Below are positions 12,453-20,443 of a stretch of 21,357 nucleotides of DNA, piece after piece (positions within the stretch are counted from its first letter, which is position 1; every line of letters starts with the position of its first letter). Source of the DNA: Acanthamoeba lenticulata (Eukaryota > Discosea > Longamoebia > Acanthamoebidae); NCBI GenBank assembly GCA_002179805.1, contig NAVB01001609.1:1-21357 (forward strand), read 5' to 3'. The position numbers and the translations under genes are program-made. The notes beneath the pieces are model-generated. The model saw only the letters and a program-made list of their open reading frames with translations. It ran no database searches and was not told where the DNA came from.

Positions 12453-12525
12453 TGCCCTCTGCCGGGTTTGAACCAGCGACCTCACGATCTTCAGTCGTGC
12501 GCTCTACCAGCTGAGCTAAGAGGGC
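12453..12525 (-). tRNA. tRNA-Phe(GAA)
   Basis: Minus-strand cloverleaf of 73 nt: acceptor GCCCTCT/AGAGGGC, D-arm with GCTCAGCTGGTAGAGC, anticodon loop CTGAAGA (GAA) on the stem CACGA/TCGTG, T-arm with TTCAAAC, discriminator A. It has no intron and no encoded CCA. A T5 terminator (12445-12449 on the plus strand) follows. Its A and B boxes look intact. Confidence 0.97.
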
Positions 12526-12608
12526 TGCTTGTTCTTATGGACCCTACCGAGGGTGGTGTAGTGAACTGTTTTGCAAGGTAAACCAGGTTAACTTGTTGAC
12601 AAAAGCAT

Positions 12609-12703
12609 TCCGGCTGCCCGGACTCGAACCAGGAACCGATAGATAACTACCGAGGGTAATCACAGACTACAGTCTACCGCGCTACCAATTGCGCCACAGC
12701 CGG
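12609..12703 (-). tRNA. tRNA-Tyr(GTA) with a 22-nt intron
   Basis: Minus-strand gene of 95 nt, 73 nt once the intron is removed. Acceptor CCGGCTG/CAGCCGG; anticodon stem GTAGA/TCTAT; anticodon GTA. The intron occupies 12645-12666, right after the nucleotide 3' of the anticodon (37/38), the standard site for eukaryotic tRNA introns. T-arm has TTCGAGT and the discriminator is A. A T4 run (12601-12604 on the plus strand) is the likely terminator. Splicing needs the tRNA endonuclease and ligase. Confidence 0.95.
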
Positions 12704-12738
12704 TTATTGGTAATTGAGCCCGTCTCGCCACTTCAAAT

Positions 12739-12756
12739 GTCTACCGCGCTACCAAT
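12739..12756 (-). pseudogene. tRNA-Tyr fragment (18-nt remnant)
   Basis: These 18 bases equal 12672-12689, the 3' D-arm to anticodon-stem part of the intact tRNA-Tyr, 67 bp away in the same orientation. No acceptor stem, anticodon loop or T-arm can be built around it, so it is a relic of a partial duplication, not a gene. Confidence 0.7.
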
Positions 12757-12932
12757 ATGGTTGGTCATCAGTAATATCAATAAAAGATTTTTTTTGATAA
12801 TTTTTTAAACTTATAACAAATATAAAATGTACAAATATCAAACATATTGCAACAAATAGTAAGTGTACTACCAAGTCTCCACTTACAATGAAGCTTGTGC
12901 ATAATTTCAAACCGGACAAAAGAGAATTCGGA

Positions 12933-13005
12933 TGGCGCCAATGGGAATCGAACCCATGATCTCTCCCTTACTAGGGGAGCGCGGTGCCGACTGCGCCATG
13001 GCGCC
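12933..13005 (-). tRNA. tRNA-Thr(AGT)
   Basis: Minus-strand 73-nt cloverleaf: acceptor GGCGCCA/TGGCGCC, anticodon loop CTAGTAA (AGT; A34 is normally edited to inosine) on the stem CTCCC/GGGAG, T-arm ATGGG-TTCGATT-CCCAT, discriminator A. The D-stem has one weak position (C13/C22). There is no intron. A T4 run (12918-12921 on the plus strand) follows as likely terminator. Confidence 0.96.
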
Positions 13006-13428
13006 TCCTTGGTTTGCCTCCACAACATGAAATGAATAATTATTATTTTGTAGTTTTTTACAAAAAATGGAAAAAACGAAAAAAAAATTGTTTAAAACAT
13101 GATTAATTCAGTTCTGGCCTAACTAACATTGCTTATTTTCCAGTTGGATCAGTCAAGCTGGCTGGATGCTGCACATTTTTTAATGCAATATGGTGGCCAC
13201 ATTGATGATTTTTTTTATTTTTTGACCATACTTTTTTTTAAAAAAAAATGTCATTCTTGAGGCCCAGATCAAGAAGGTCCTTTCACTGGCTAAAAAGCAC
13301 AGCAACCTTGTACGAACGGCCTTTTAATTATTATAGTCTCATATTGTTTTTTAATTGGTTGTTGCAAAACCTAATCATTTCTCGTTTTTGTTGCCATCGA
13401 CCGTTGCATTGACTACGTGTGTAATTAA
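13006..13428. other. AT-rich spacer with two short protein-like stretches
   Basis: This 423-bp spacer between divergent tRNAs is much more AT-rich than its surroundings and has several long T and A runs. Two short stretches look faintly coding. Positions 13144-13209 follow an intron-like end (CTAAC, then TTTTCCAG). Positions 13253-13327 read LEAQIKKVLSLAKKHSNL and end in TAA. I could not join them with standard splice sites and recognise neither. They may be remains of a gene, or chance. Confidence 0.4.
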
Positions 13429-13518
13429 GACGTTGTGGCCGAGTGGTTAAGGTGCCTCGCTGCTAACGAGGTGGGGTTTCCCCGCGCAGGTTCGAATCCT
13501 GCCAACGTCGATCCTTTT
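13427..13518. repeat. Right arm of 92-bp inverted repeat carrying tRNA-Ser
   Basis: Exact reverse complement of 12242-12333. Its outer end (13518) falls inside the stop codon (13517-13519 on the plus strand) of the neighbouring minus-strand damaged gene, so the duplication boundary and the end of that reading frame coincide. Confidence 0.9.
13429..13510 (+). tRNA. tRNA-Ser(GCT), copy 2
   Basis: Identical in sequence to the tRNA-Ser(GCT) at 12250-12331 but on the opposite strand: acceptor GACGTTG/CAACGTC, anticodon GCT, long variable arm, discriminator G. A T4 run at 13515-13518 is its probable terminator, weaker than the T5 of copy 1. It is transcribed towards the damaged minus-strand gene, whose stop codon starts 7 nt further on. 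Confidence 0.97.
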
Positions 13519-14885
13519 ATTTATTCATCGTCAGGAGCGTCAGATGTTTGGTTTGGCCGTTAACATGCTGAAGAAATCGCTCTGCGTGCTCCTGTGCTTC
13601 TTCAATAGTGCGCTCGAGCTGTGTTCGTCGTTGGCGTATCCATGCCAGCTCGGCCTCGAGTATTGAGAGGGCAGAGCCCGCGTCGTCATTGATGGCTTGC
13701 ACATCCCGTCGGCGCCTACAATCAGCCTCGAAGCCCGCCTCAGCGTCGAGCTCCGCCTGTAAGGTGGCCAGCTTTTTGCGCTCCTGATACCACGCAAGGG
13801 GAATGGTGCCATGAGTCTCGTGTGCTGCGAGCGACTCAGACAAGAAGGCCAACCTTGGCAGTTACGACAGCGATGCATTCTGGCGTGATGCATCCAGTCA
13901 GCAGCGCCACCAGCACCGAGGGGTCGACCCGGTATTCGTTGCTGGCCCCTGGCGAGGACAATACGTGAGTATGATAGCATATGGTGGGCACGCAACGAAC
14001 AAGCTGCCGAACCTCCGCCTTCATAGAACCCATAGTGCTGAATGTAGGTGACAAGCCCTTTCTCTGCATCGCCGCCAACGCAGACGGAGAGACCATTGGT
14101 GGCGTTCTCCAATCGGTATTCGACGTCCCTGCAGCCCGCGCAGCAGGTTTCCCTTTAGGCCAACGCTCGAGGCAAGACAGTGTTGGCGAGCTCGGACCAC
14201 TTTTGGTTGTCTGGCGAGCCGGGACGCTCGGGGTTGAAGAAGAGCGAGTATTGTTCACCCATGAAGAACGTCCGCGTCACCTTGATCCTCTGGGCAACGC
14301 CTCAATAAAGAGGGCGATGTAGCGGTGTATGCTGTGAGCCCACTGCAATGGGCCTTTGGGTCAGAGGCGTGGGGAAGGCGGCACCTGTGGGCCTCGCGTT
14401 CGAGGAAGGGTGTTGTCGGGCAAGGCAGAGACGTCGTAGTTGACCTCGCCCTCATGCTTGATTCCCTTTCACATCCAAAGCAGGCAGGTGGCCGTGGGGA
14501 GTGTGAGCTTTGCGTATCAGGAGACAAGTACTACGTGGAGCACCTTAGCCTGGGTGAGCAGTGCTCGAAGATGGCCAGCAAGCTGTGTATGCGAGGCGCC
14601 CAACTGTTCGACCAAGTCCCAGTCATGCCTGAGCACGTCGCACAGACTCTCGCCCTCCCCCAAGAAACCTGCGTGTGACCGGTACATCCATTCTGCAGGG
14701 TCCCTGCCCCGGTGTTTGCGCCAAGCTTGGTGGTGGTTTCAGCAAGGTAGCCGCACGTACTGCGTCTTGTCCTCAAGTGGACGTGCACGTGCTTCTATAT
14801 GGGCAACACTTAGTCCGTTGAATTCCTTTAACTGGTCGAGTTGCGCCCTGGTCAGGAGGGCGCTCATCTTGCCGTGGCCAAGCAT
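13517..14885 (-). pseudogene. Damaged gene of unknown function with coiled-coil C-terminus
   Basis: I do not recognise the protein. Coding-like exons can be read from ATG at 14885 (or 14867): 14885-14761, 14703-14544, then 14465-14013 and 13948-13517. Introns 14704-14760, 14466-14543 and 13949-14012 have GT-AG ends and normal sizes (57, 78, 64 nt). Convincing segments include MYRSHAGFLGEGESLCDVL, GEQYSLFFNPERPG, GLVTYIQHYGFYEGG and NEYRVDPSVLVALLTG. The last ~100 residues are charged and probably coiled-coil. The frame is broken four times: TGA at 14361-14363, a one-base shift near 14290-14298, TAA at 14155-14157, and a one-base shift near 13849-13857. The stops could instead lie in introns of only 42 and 36 nt, but the shifts cannot be explained that way. 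It is either a decaying gene or a stretch with sequencing errors. Confidence 0.5.
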
Positions 14886-15026
14886 TTCTCCTCTTTTTCC
14901 TTTATCCGTTAATTTCACGACGGAATCTCAAACCTGCAAATCCCGGTTAAAGGGTAGGAAATCGCACTTGTTGGGTCCTTTTTTCTTTCTCCCTCTCGTG
15001 CATCGGCATCGCCAGCTTCCGTCACC
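14886..15026. promoter_or_regulatory. Divergent upstream region with pyrimidine tract before eS24
   Basis: The 141 bp between the minus-strand start at 14885 and the eS24 ATG must hold both promoters. A 21-nt pure pyrimidine tract at 14977-14997 lies 29 nt before the eS24 ATG, and a TATA-like TTAAAGG at 14947 sits 30 nt upstream of the tract. In animals, pyrimidine tracts at ribosomal protein start sites are TOP elements. Calling this the start site is inference. Confidence 0.4.
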
Positions 15027-15607
15027 ATGGCTGAGTGCACCATCCGTACCAGGAAGTTCATGAACAACCGCCTCCTCCAGAGGAAGCAGTTCGTACGTGA
15101 TAGCTGATCCACTGCAGGAGGCGAATCTTTTTCCGGTTGCCGTAATCTCCTCTTCTAAACGTTTGTCCGCCCCCTTTGTCCACAGATCGTCGATGTGATC
15201 CACCAGGGTCGCCCCAACGTCTCCAAGGCTGAGCTGAAGGAGAAGATCCAGAAGATGTACAAGGTCAAGGATCCCCAGGCCGTCTTCCTCTTCGGTTTCA
15301 AGACCCAGTTCGGTGGTGGCAAGAGCACTGGTTTTGGCCTCATCTATGACAACGTCACTGTGGCCAAGAAGTTCGAGCCCAAGTACCGCCTCGTCAGGGT
15401 ATGTTCCCTTCTCCGTTACTATATAGACTAGGCCCTTGCCGGTGTGTTGATGAATTATTCTGACAATTTACCGTGGTTTTGGCGCCAATACAGAACGGTC
15501 TCGCCACCAGGGAGGCCTCCACGAGGAAGCAGAGGAAGGAAAGGAAGAACAGGGCCAAGAAGGTGCGCGGTACCAAGAAGGCTAAGCTCCCCGGCAAGGC
15601 CAAGTAA
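15027..15607 (+). CDS. RPS24: 40S ribosomal protein S24 (eS24)
   Basis: Structural protein of the small ribosomal subunit. Exons are 15027-15092, 15186-15398 and 15494-15607, with introns of 93 and 95 nt, both phase 0 with GTACGT and GTATGT donors. The product is 130 residues, close to human eS24 (~130). It shows the family's N-terminal [18 protein letters not shown], the central [20 protein letters not shown] and the basic C-terminal tail with [10 protein letters not shown] and [10 protein letters not shown]. The start lies in a good context (CACCATGG). eIF4E lies downstream in convergent orientation. No frame damage or unusual residues were seen. Confidence 0.98.
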
Positions 15608-15996
15608 ATTGCACCTCTTCGTCGACCTTAGCGAAGCTATAAAGCTCTTTGTTACCCTCATCCTCTGTCCAAACTCTTGGTGCTCTCAGCATCTCCCCTT
15701 CCTGAGGGTAGAGCGGAAGCTTTCTATCTATCTATTAAAACACAAAAATAACAGAAAAAAAACATCAACTATCCTCCGTGTTTTCGAACGTTGAGAAAGT
15801 GTACTGGACACACATGTTGATGAGTAACTCAGCTCAGCGTTGTGCGCTGGTGGTTCATTTACTGGCGGCTCAACAACAAGCGAATAAATATCACACCTGG
15901 CTGGAGGAGAAGAGAAGTAGATGGGAGAGTAGAACAGGAAGTACAAAGCGAGCAGGAGACAAGGGTGCAGAATAAGAGGACAGCTCTTGCCAAGCG
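15608..15996. other. Convergent 3' regions of eS24 and eIF4E
   Basis: These 389 bp lie between two convergent stop codons. I see no gene here. ATTAAA at 15734-15739, 127 nt after the eS24 stop, is a plausible poly(A) signal, and AATAAA at 15883-15888 is another. No clear signal for eIF4E is visible on the minus strand. Short open frames overlapping this stretch resemble nothing known. Confidence 0.5.
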
Positions 15997-17325
15997 CTAC
16001 ACCTCGAACCTGTACTTGCTGGAGGACGAGGACCGAGTCTTCATCGAGTCTGAGTGCACAGAATAGCCCAAAACGGTGCCCGGAGGCAGCTCGAGGGTGC
16101 GCTTGAGGCTCATTCTGTTGTTCACGCACGCACAGAGGTCAGGGGCCTCGCGACACACGAGAAGGAAGTTGTGTCTTGAGCCTACGCACCCAATCGACCG
16201 CACGGCGGTCTCCTTAGAGGCAGTCCTCGTCCAAACGGCGATCCTGTCTTGCGCCTTCCTGATGCTCACCACACAACCACAAACTTCTTCTTCCTCCTCA
16301 AACGCCTCACCGATGCAGGCCAGGATCTTGCGTCACACACACCGCCGTTCGGGAAGAGATATCAGACGCGGCACGATGCAAAAAGAAGCGAAGAAAGTGG
16401 CCAGCAGTACCGTGTACAGCCAGAGCTTGTCCAGCTTCTCCTTCCTCTGTTTGTTGCTGAGGGTTAGCACCCACTGGCCTCCCCTCCCGTTGGCGGGATC
16501 CTCCCACTTGGGCTCAATGCCCGCCTTGAACACGTGGTAGTTGCTGCCGTGCTCGAGCGAACTAGCGGGCATCACGTTGTTATAGAGCCTGTACACACCA
16601 ATACACCATTCCGGAAAAACGTCAGGTGAGTTCTGAAGAGGAACGACGAAAATAAAGATGGCGTGGGTGAATGGGTACCTCCAAAAATCTTCGACCTGGG
16701 CGGTGCGCGAGAGGAGATGCAGCGTGAACAACCAGTGAGGACCAAACGCAAAGGGACGAAAAACGAATCAATCAAAAAATGCTAGAAAAAAAAAAAAAAC
16801 TACGGCAGCACCGCACCGTATCGAATTCAACGACGTGCTTGAGGTGATTGCCCCAGGTGTCCGCCGAGGTGCGCTTCCTCGGGTTGTCGTACCAGAGGCT
16901 CCACCGATTTTGCAATGGGTGCTTGATCTCAAAGTTGGTAGGATCTGCCACATAAGCCGAGGGATCCTGCGCGGGAGCAGGCGAGGGCAACAGCCCTCCG
17001 TCCTCAGCCGTAGCGGCAGCTCCAGTGGCGGCAGCGTCGGTGCCGTTGGCAGGGTCTGGTCGTCCCTCCTCTGAGGGCTGGGCCTTATCCCCTCCTTCAG
17101 CAGAAACCTTCAGCTCGCTCAGATCCCCCGTAACGTTTTCAATCTGCTGGTCTACAGGCTAGTTGCCGCGGACATTGCGCAATTAATTCGGCAGCAGAGC
17201 AAGAATAAGACTAAGATCAAAAGCTACAGCGCGAGCAAATAAATGTTGTGTGCCGCAAGTAAATGGAAAGAAAAAGCGAAGATGACAAAAAATGTACGAG
17301 AGCGGCGGCGTTCGCTTACCTCCAT
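15997..17325 (-). CDS. Translation initiation factor eIF4E (mRNA cap-binding protein)
   Basis: Binds the m7G cap and recruits eIF4G to mRNAs. Six exons on the minus strand: 17325-17320 (only ATG GAG), 17158-16817, 16695-16679 (17 nt), 16588-16411, 16326-16190, 16114-15997. They total 798 nt, 265 residues. After a ~70-residue acidic, Ala-rich N-terminal extension comes the eIF4E fold: HPLQNRWSLWYDN, the cap-stacking Trp of SADTW, FDT-VEDFW (with the Trp that contacts eIF4G), EPKWED (second cap-stacking Trp and the Glu that binds m7G), GGQW, and RKAQDRIAVWT for the phosphate-binding basic residues. One basic residue of the mammalian set (K159) looks replaced by Ala. It ends in a Ser-rich stretch before KYRFEV, near mammalian Ser209. 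Introns are 161, 121, 90, 84 and 75 nt. Paralogues are common, so the isoform is uncertain. Confidence 0.95.
16679..16695 (-). other. 17-nt microexon of eIF4E
   Basis: This exon encodes VEDFW plus two bases of the next Arg codon. It lies between introns of 121 nt (16696-16816) and 90 nt (16589-16678). Acceptor CGCCCAG and donor GTACCC flank it, and only its inclusion restores the invariant eIF4E sequence FDT-VEDFWR-LYN in frame. Confidence 0.85.
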
Positions 17326-17924
17326 TGTGTTTAGAAAGGCAGTAATCTATAAATAAGGTGTTCTACGAGGGCGGCCGACGAGTGAAATCGATCTGAGGCC
17401 GCTTTGGGATGCTTCTTGTGTTTGTCTTCAGGGAGTGCGTTTGAAGATCTGGAAGAAAATGGGCCGCAAAGGAAAAGAATGATAATAAATGCAGCACGGA
17501 AAGAAAAGTACAAAATATTTATATTGTTGTAAATCGTTTCGAAAAATTGTTCCAAGCCAAATTGGGTGGGCGGCCCGAAATGGCAACAAGCTCGTTTCCC
17601 TTTTAGCGTGCCTCTTTCTTTCCTCTCTGGCTGATCAGTTGGCTCTGGACACATTCATTTTGGCCCGGTCTGTACCCGTAAGAGTGAGCACTCACCCACA
17701 GCCAGCTAAGCCGAACTCTGGGCGTTGGCTCTGGCCATTCCTGCATTCTTCCCTTGGGCGAGACATTCCAACTCCGGCCGGGCGTACAAAAGCCGGAGGG
17801 CGGGAGTCTGGTTCTTTCCCTCTGTCCAGAACGGAGGAAGGCACCCAGCAGCAGCTCGAGGTCGTGGAGTTGCACCAGCACCAGGAAACTTGCAAATCTA
17901 GATTCAAACACACACACGTAGAAG
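17326..17924. promoter_or_regulatory. Divergent upstream region of eIF4E and CTP synthase
   Basis: The 599 bp between two divergent start codons hold no gene I can support. The middle (about 17480-17540) is AT-rich. A candidate core promoter for CTP synthase is TATA-like TACAAAAG at 17785-17792 followed about 27 nt later by a pyrimidine tract (17812-17827), implying a 5' UTR of ~105 nt. The TATA-like box lies between 7-bp inverted repeats (17772-17778 and 17792-17798). A short CA repeat lies just before the CTP synthase ATG. Confidence 0.4.
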
Positions 17925-18036
17925 ATGGTCAAGTATGTGCTGGTCACGGGCGGTGTCCTCTCCGGTCTGGGCAAGGGCGTAATCTCGAGCTCGACGGGCG
18001 TTATTCTCCGCTCGTTGGGCTTCCGGGTGACTGCCA

Positions 18037-18067
<31 letters not shown>

Positions 18068-20300
18068 TGGCACCATGTCTCCTTTCGAGCACGGCGAGGT
18101 ACTGGACCACAAATTGATTTTCTTTTCTACTTTTTTTATTTTTTAAAAAAATACTTATATTTCATCCACGACCGCCTCCTGCTCCATGTGTAGGTGTTCG
18201 TCTTGGACGATGGTGGTGAGGCGGATCTGGACTTGGGCAACTATGAACGCTTCATGGATCTCACGCTCAACCGCGACAACAACATCACCACCGGCAAGAT
18301 CTACCACCACGTTATTGAGAAGGAGCGCCAGGGTGGGTATCTGGGCAAGACCGTGCAGGTGGTGCCCCACATCACCGATGCCATCCAGGAGTGGGTGGAG
18401 CGCGTGGCCTCGGTTGGCGTCGACGGCAACCCGGCCCCGCCTGACATTTGCATCATCGAGCTCGGCGGCACCAGTACGTCCCTCCCCAGCCCCCAGCAGC
18501 GTGTTGGCGTCACACCAGAGCACAGCCCAGTGCTCACGAGCGCCTCGCGGCTCGCAACGGCAGTTGGTGACATTGAGCACGGTCCGTTCATCGAGGCCAT
18601 GCGCCAGTTCCAGTGGCGCGTGGGCAAGGAGAACTTCTGCAACATTCACGTGTCTCTGGTCCCGGTCGTCGGTGCCGTAGGCGAGCAGAAGACCAAGCCC
18701 ACCCAGGTTTGTTGTCCGTCCTTCAATTCGCGTCAAGACAGTCGACGCGCGTGTGTGTGTCGACGCGAGCCCTCATGCAATGTCAAAATGTTCGTGTGAG
18801 CAGGCGTCTGTTCGTGAGCTGCGCGCGCTGGGCCTGTCGCCCGACGTTATTGTGTGCCGCAGCTCCGTCCCCGTTGCGCCGGACGTGTGCACCAAGGTGG
18901 CTTCTTTCTGCCACGTCGCGCCCGACTCCGTCATCTCCGTTCATGACGTCTCCAACCTCTACCGGTACTTTTTTCTTTTCGTTTTATTTTTAAATACAAA
19001 TAATAATAAACGCTAATTATTTTTCGCATTTTTATCCGGCAGAGTACCGCTGTTGTTGATGTCGCAGGGCTTGCCGGGCCTCATCCTGACCAAGTTTGGG
19101 CTGAACTCGCCGCGGAAGGTGGGCCGCATGACGTCGTGGGAGCGCGTCGCGCAAGAGGTCGACGCCCTGCGCGACGACGAGTCGGCCAAGGCCGTGCGCA
19201 TCGCCGTGGTGGGCAAGTACACGCACCTGTCCGACGCCTACCTGTCGGTCATCCGCGCCCTCCAGCACGCCGCGCAGTTTGTGCACCGCAAGCTCCAGAT
19301 CGACTGGATCGAGTCGCTCTACCTCGAGGACGCCGCCAAGGCCGAGCATCCCGCCGAGCACTTGGAGGCGTGGGCCAAGGTCAAGGGCGCCAACGGCCTG
19401 CTCGTCCCCGGCGGCTTTGGCGACCGAGGCGTGGAGGGCAAGGTCCTCGCCGCCAACTATGCGCGCATCAACAAGGTCCGCTTGCTGTGCCTCTGTGTCC
19501 GTGTTGTGCACATGAGGGAAAGAGCTGACGCGTCGCTCCGGTCGCACTCTAGGTGCCCTACCTGGGCGTGTGCCTGGGCATGCAGGTGGCCGTGATCGAG
19601 TTTGCCCGCAACGTGGTCGGGCTCCAGGACGCCAACAGCACCGAGTTCAACGACCAGACCGCCCACCCAGTGGTCATCTTCATGCCGGAGGGCTCCAAGG
19701 TAAGTGGCACCAAGACGCCCTCTCTTGTGTGCCTGTTTGGCGCAATGTCTCACATGAGTGTGCGCAGACCCACATGGGAGCGACGATGCGACTGGGCTCG
19801 CGCCGCACAGACTTTATCGAGGGCAAGAGCTCCATCATGCGACGCCTCTACGGCGGCGTCGACGGCGTGGACGAGAGGCACCGCCACCGCTACGAAGTCA
19901 ACCCGGAGTACATCGAGAGGATCGAGCAGAAGGGCCTCTCGTTTGTCGGTGCGTGCTTTCTCCATTCTCTTTGTTGTTGGCCTGGAAATGCTGACGCTGC
20001 TGATGATGCTAATCGATCTCGTTGTCCGACGGATCAGGTTTTGGTGACAGCAAGCTCCGAGCGGAGATCGTGGAGCTGCCTTACAGCCCGGCGTCGGACG
20101 CTGAGGACAGCGACCGCCACCCCTACTATGTGGGAGTGCAATACCACCCCGAGTTCAAGACCCGCCACACGCGGCCTTCGCCGCCCTTCCTGGGCCTCAT
20201 CCTCGCCGCCTCGGGCCAGCTGGAGAGCTGGCTCGACGCGCACGGCGGTCAGCTGGCCGGCAAGGACTCGTCCGATGAGGAGAACGGCCTCTCTTTGTAA
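17925..20300 (+). CDS. CTP synthase (glutamine-hydrolysing)
   Basis: Makes CTP from UTP, ATP and glutamine, the last step of de novo pyrimidine nucleotide synthesis; cytosolic and filament-forming in many organisms. Eight exons: 17925-18098, 18194-18473, 18564-18706, 18804-18964, 19043-19475, 19553-19699, 19768-19948, 20038-20300. They give 593 residues, near the human length (591). The N-terminal synthetase domain shows [18 protein letters not shown] (ATP loop), [25 protein letters not shown] and GEQKTKPTQ. The class I glutamine amidotransferase domain shows GGFGDRG, the nucleophile Cys in GVCLGMQ (codon 19571-19573) and the His-Glu pair in QYHPEF (His codon 20145-20147). A short acidic tail ends in NGLSL. 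All catalytic motifs are intact. Confidence 0.98.
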
Positions 20301-20443
20301 GGCCGTCCGTCTCCTCCTGTGTCTATTCTCTTGTTGCAAACACGATCGATAATTATAAACAAAAAACAAAACAACTTTAACTTTTAAAAATAATTAAAAA
20401 TAATAATAATCATACATGACTTAAACAAACATCTGGGCCATGC
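20301..20443. other. Convergent 3' regions, AT-rich
   Basis: The 143 bp between the CTP synthase stop and the stop of the minus-strand membrane gene include an almost pure A/T stretch (about 20346-20412). No standard AATAAA signal is visible on the plus strand. Both 3' UTRs must overlap or be very short. Confidence 0.5.

Noticed and set aside
14325..14678. 117-residue plus-strand open frame
   Set aside because: It is antisense to the better-supported minus-strand exons and would cross their splice sites; no recognisable features.
15399..15493. snoRNA-like boxes in eS24 intron 2 (TGATGA then CTGA)
   Set aside because: The C-like and D-like boxes are only about 10 nt apart with no terminal stem, which cannot make a C/D snoRNA.
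15728..16129. 133-residue minus-strand open frame overlapping the end of eIF4E
   Set aside because: It is in a different frame from eIF4E, crosses its 3' UTR, and the translation is not protein-like.
17346..17357. TATAAATA sequence upstream of eIF4E
   Set aside because: It is only about 20 nt from the eIF4E ATG, too close for a start site 30 nt downstream. On the other strand it is over 500 nt from the CTP synthase ATG.
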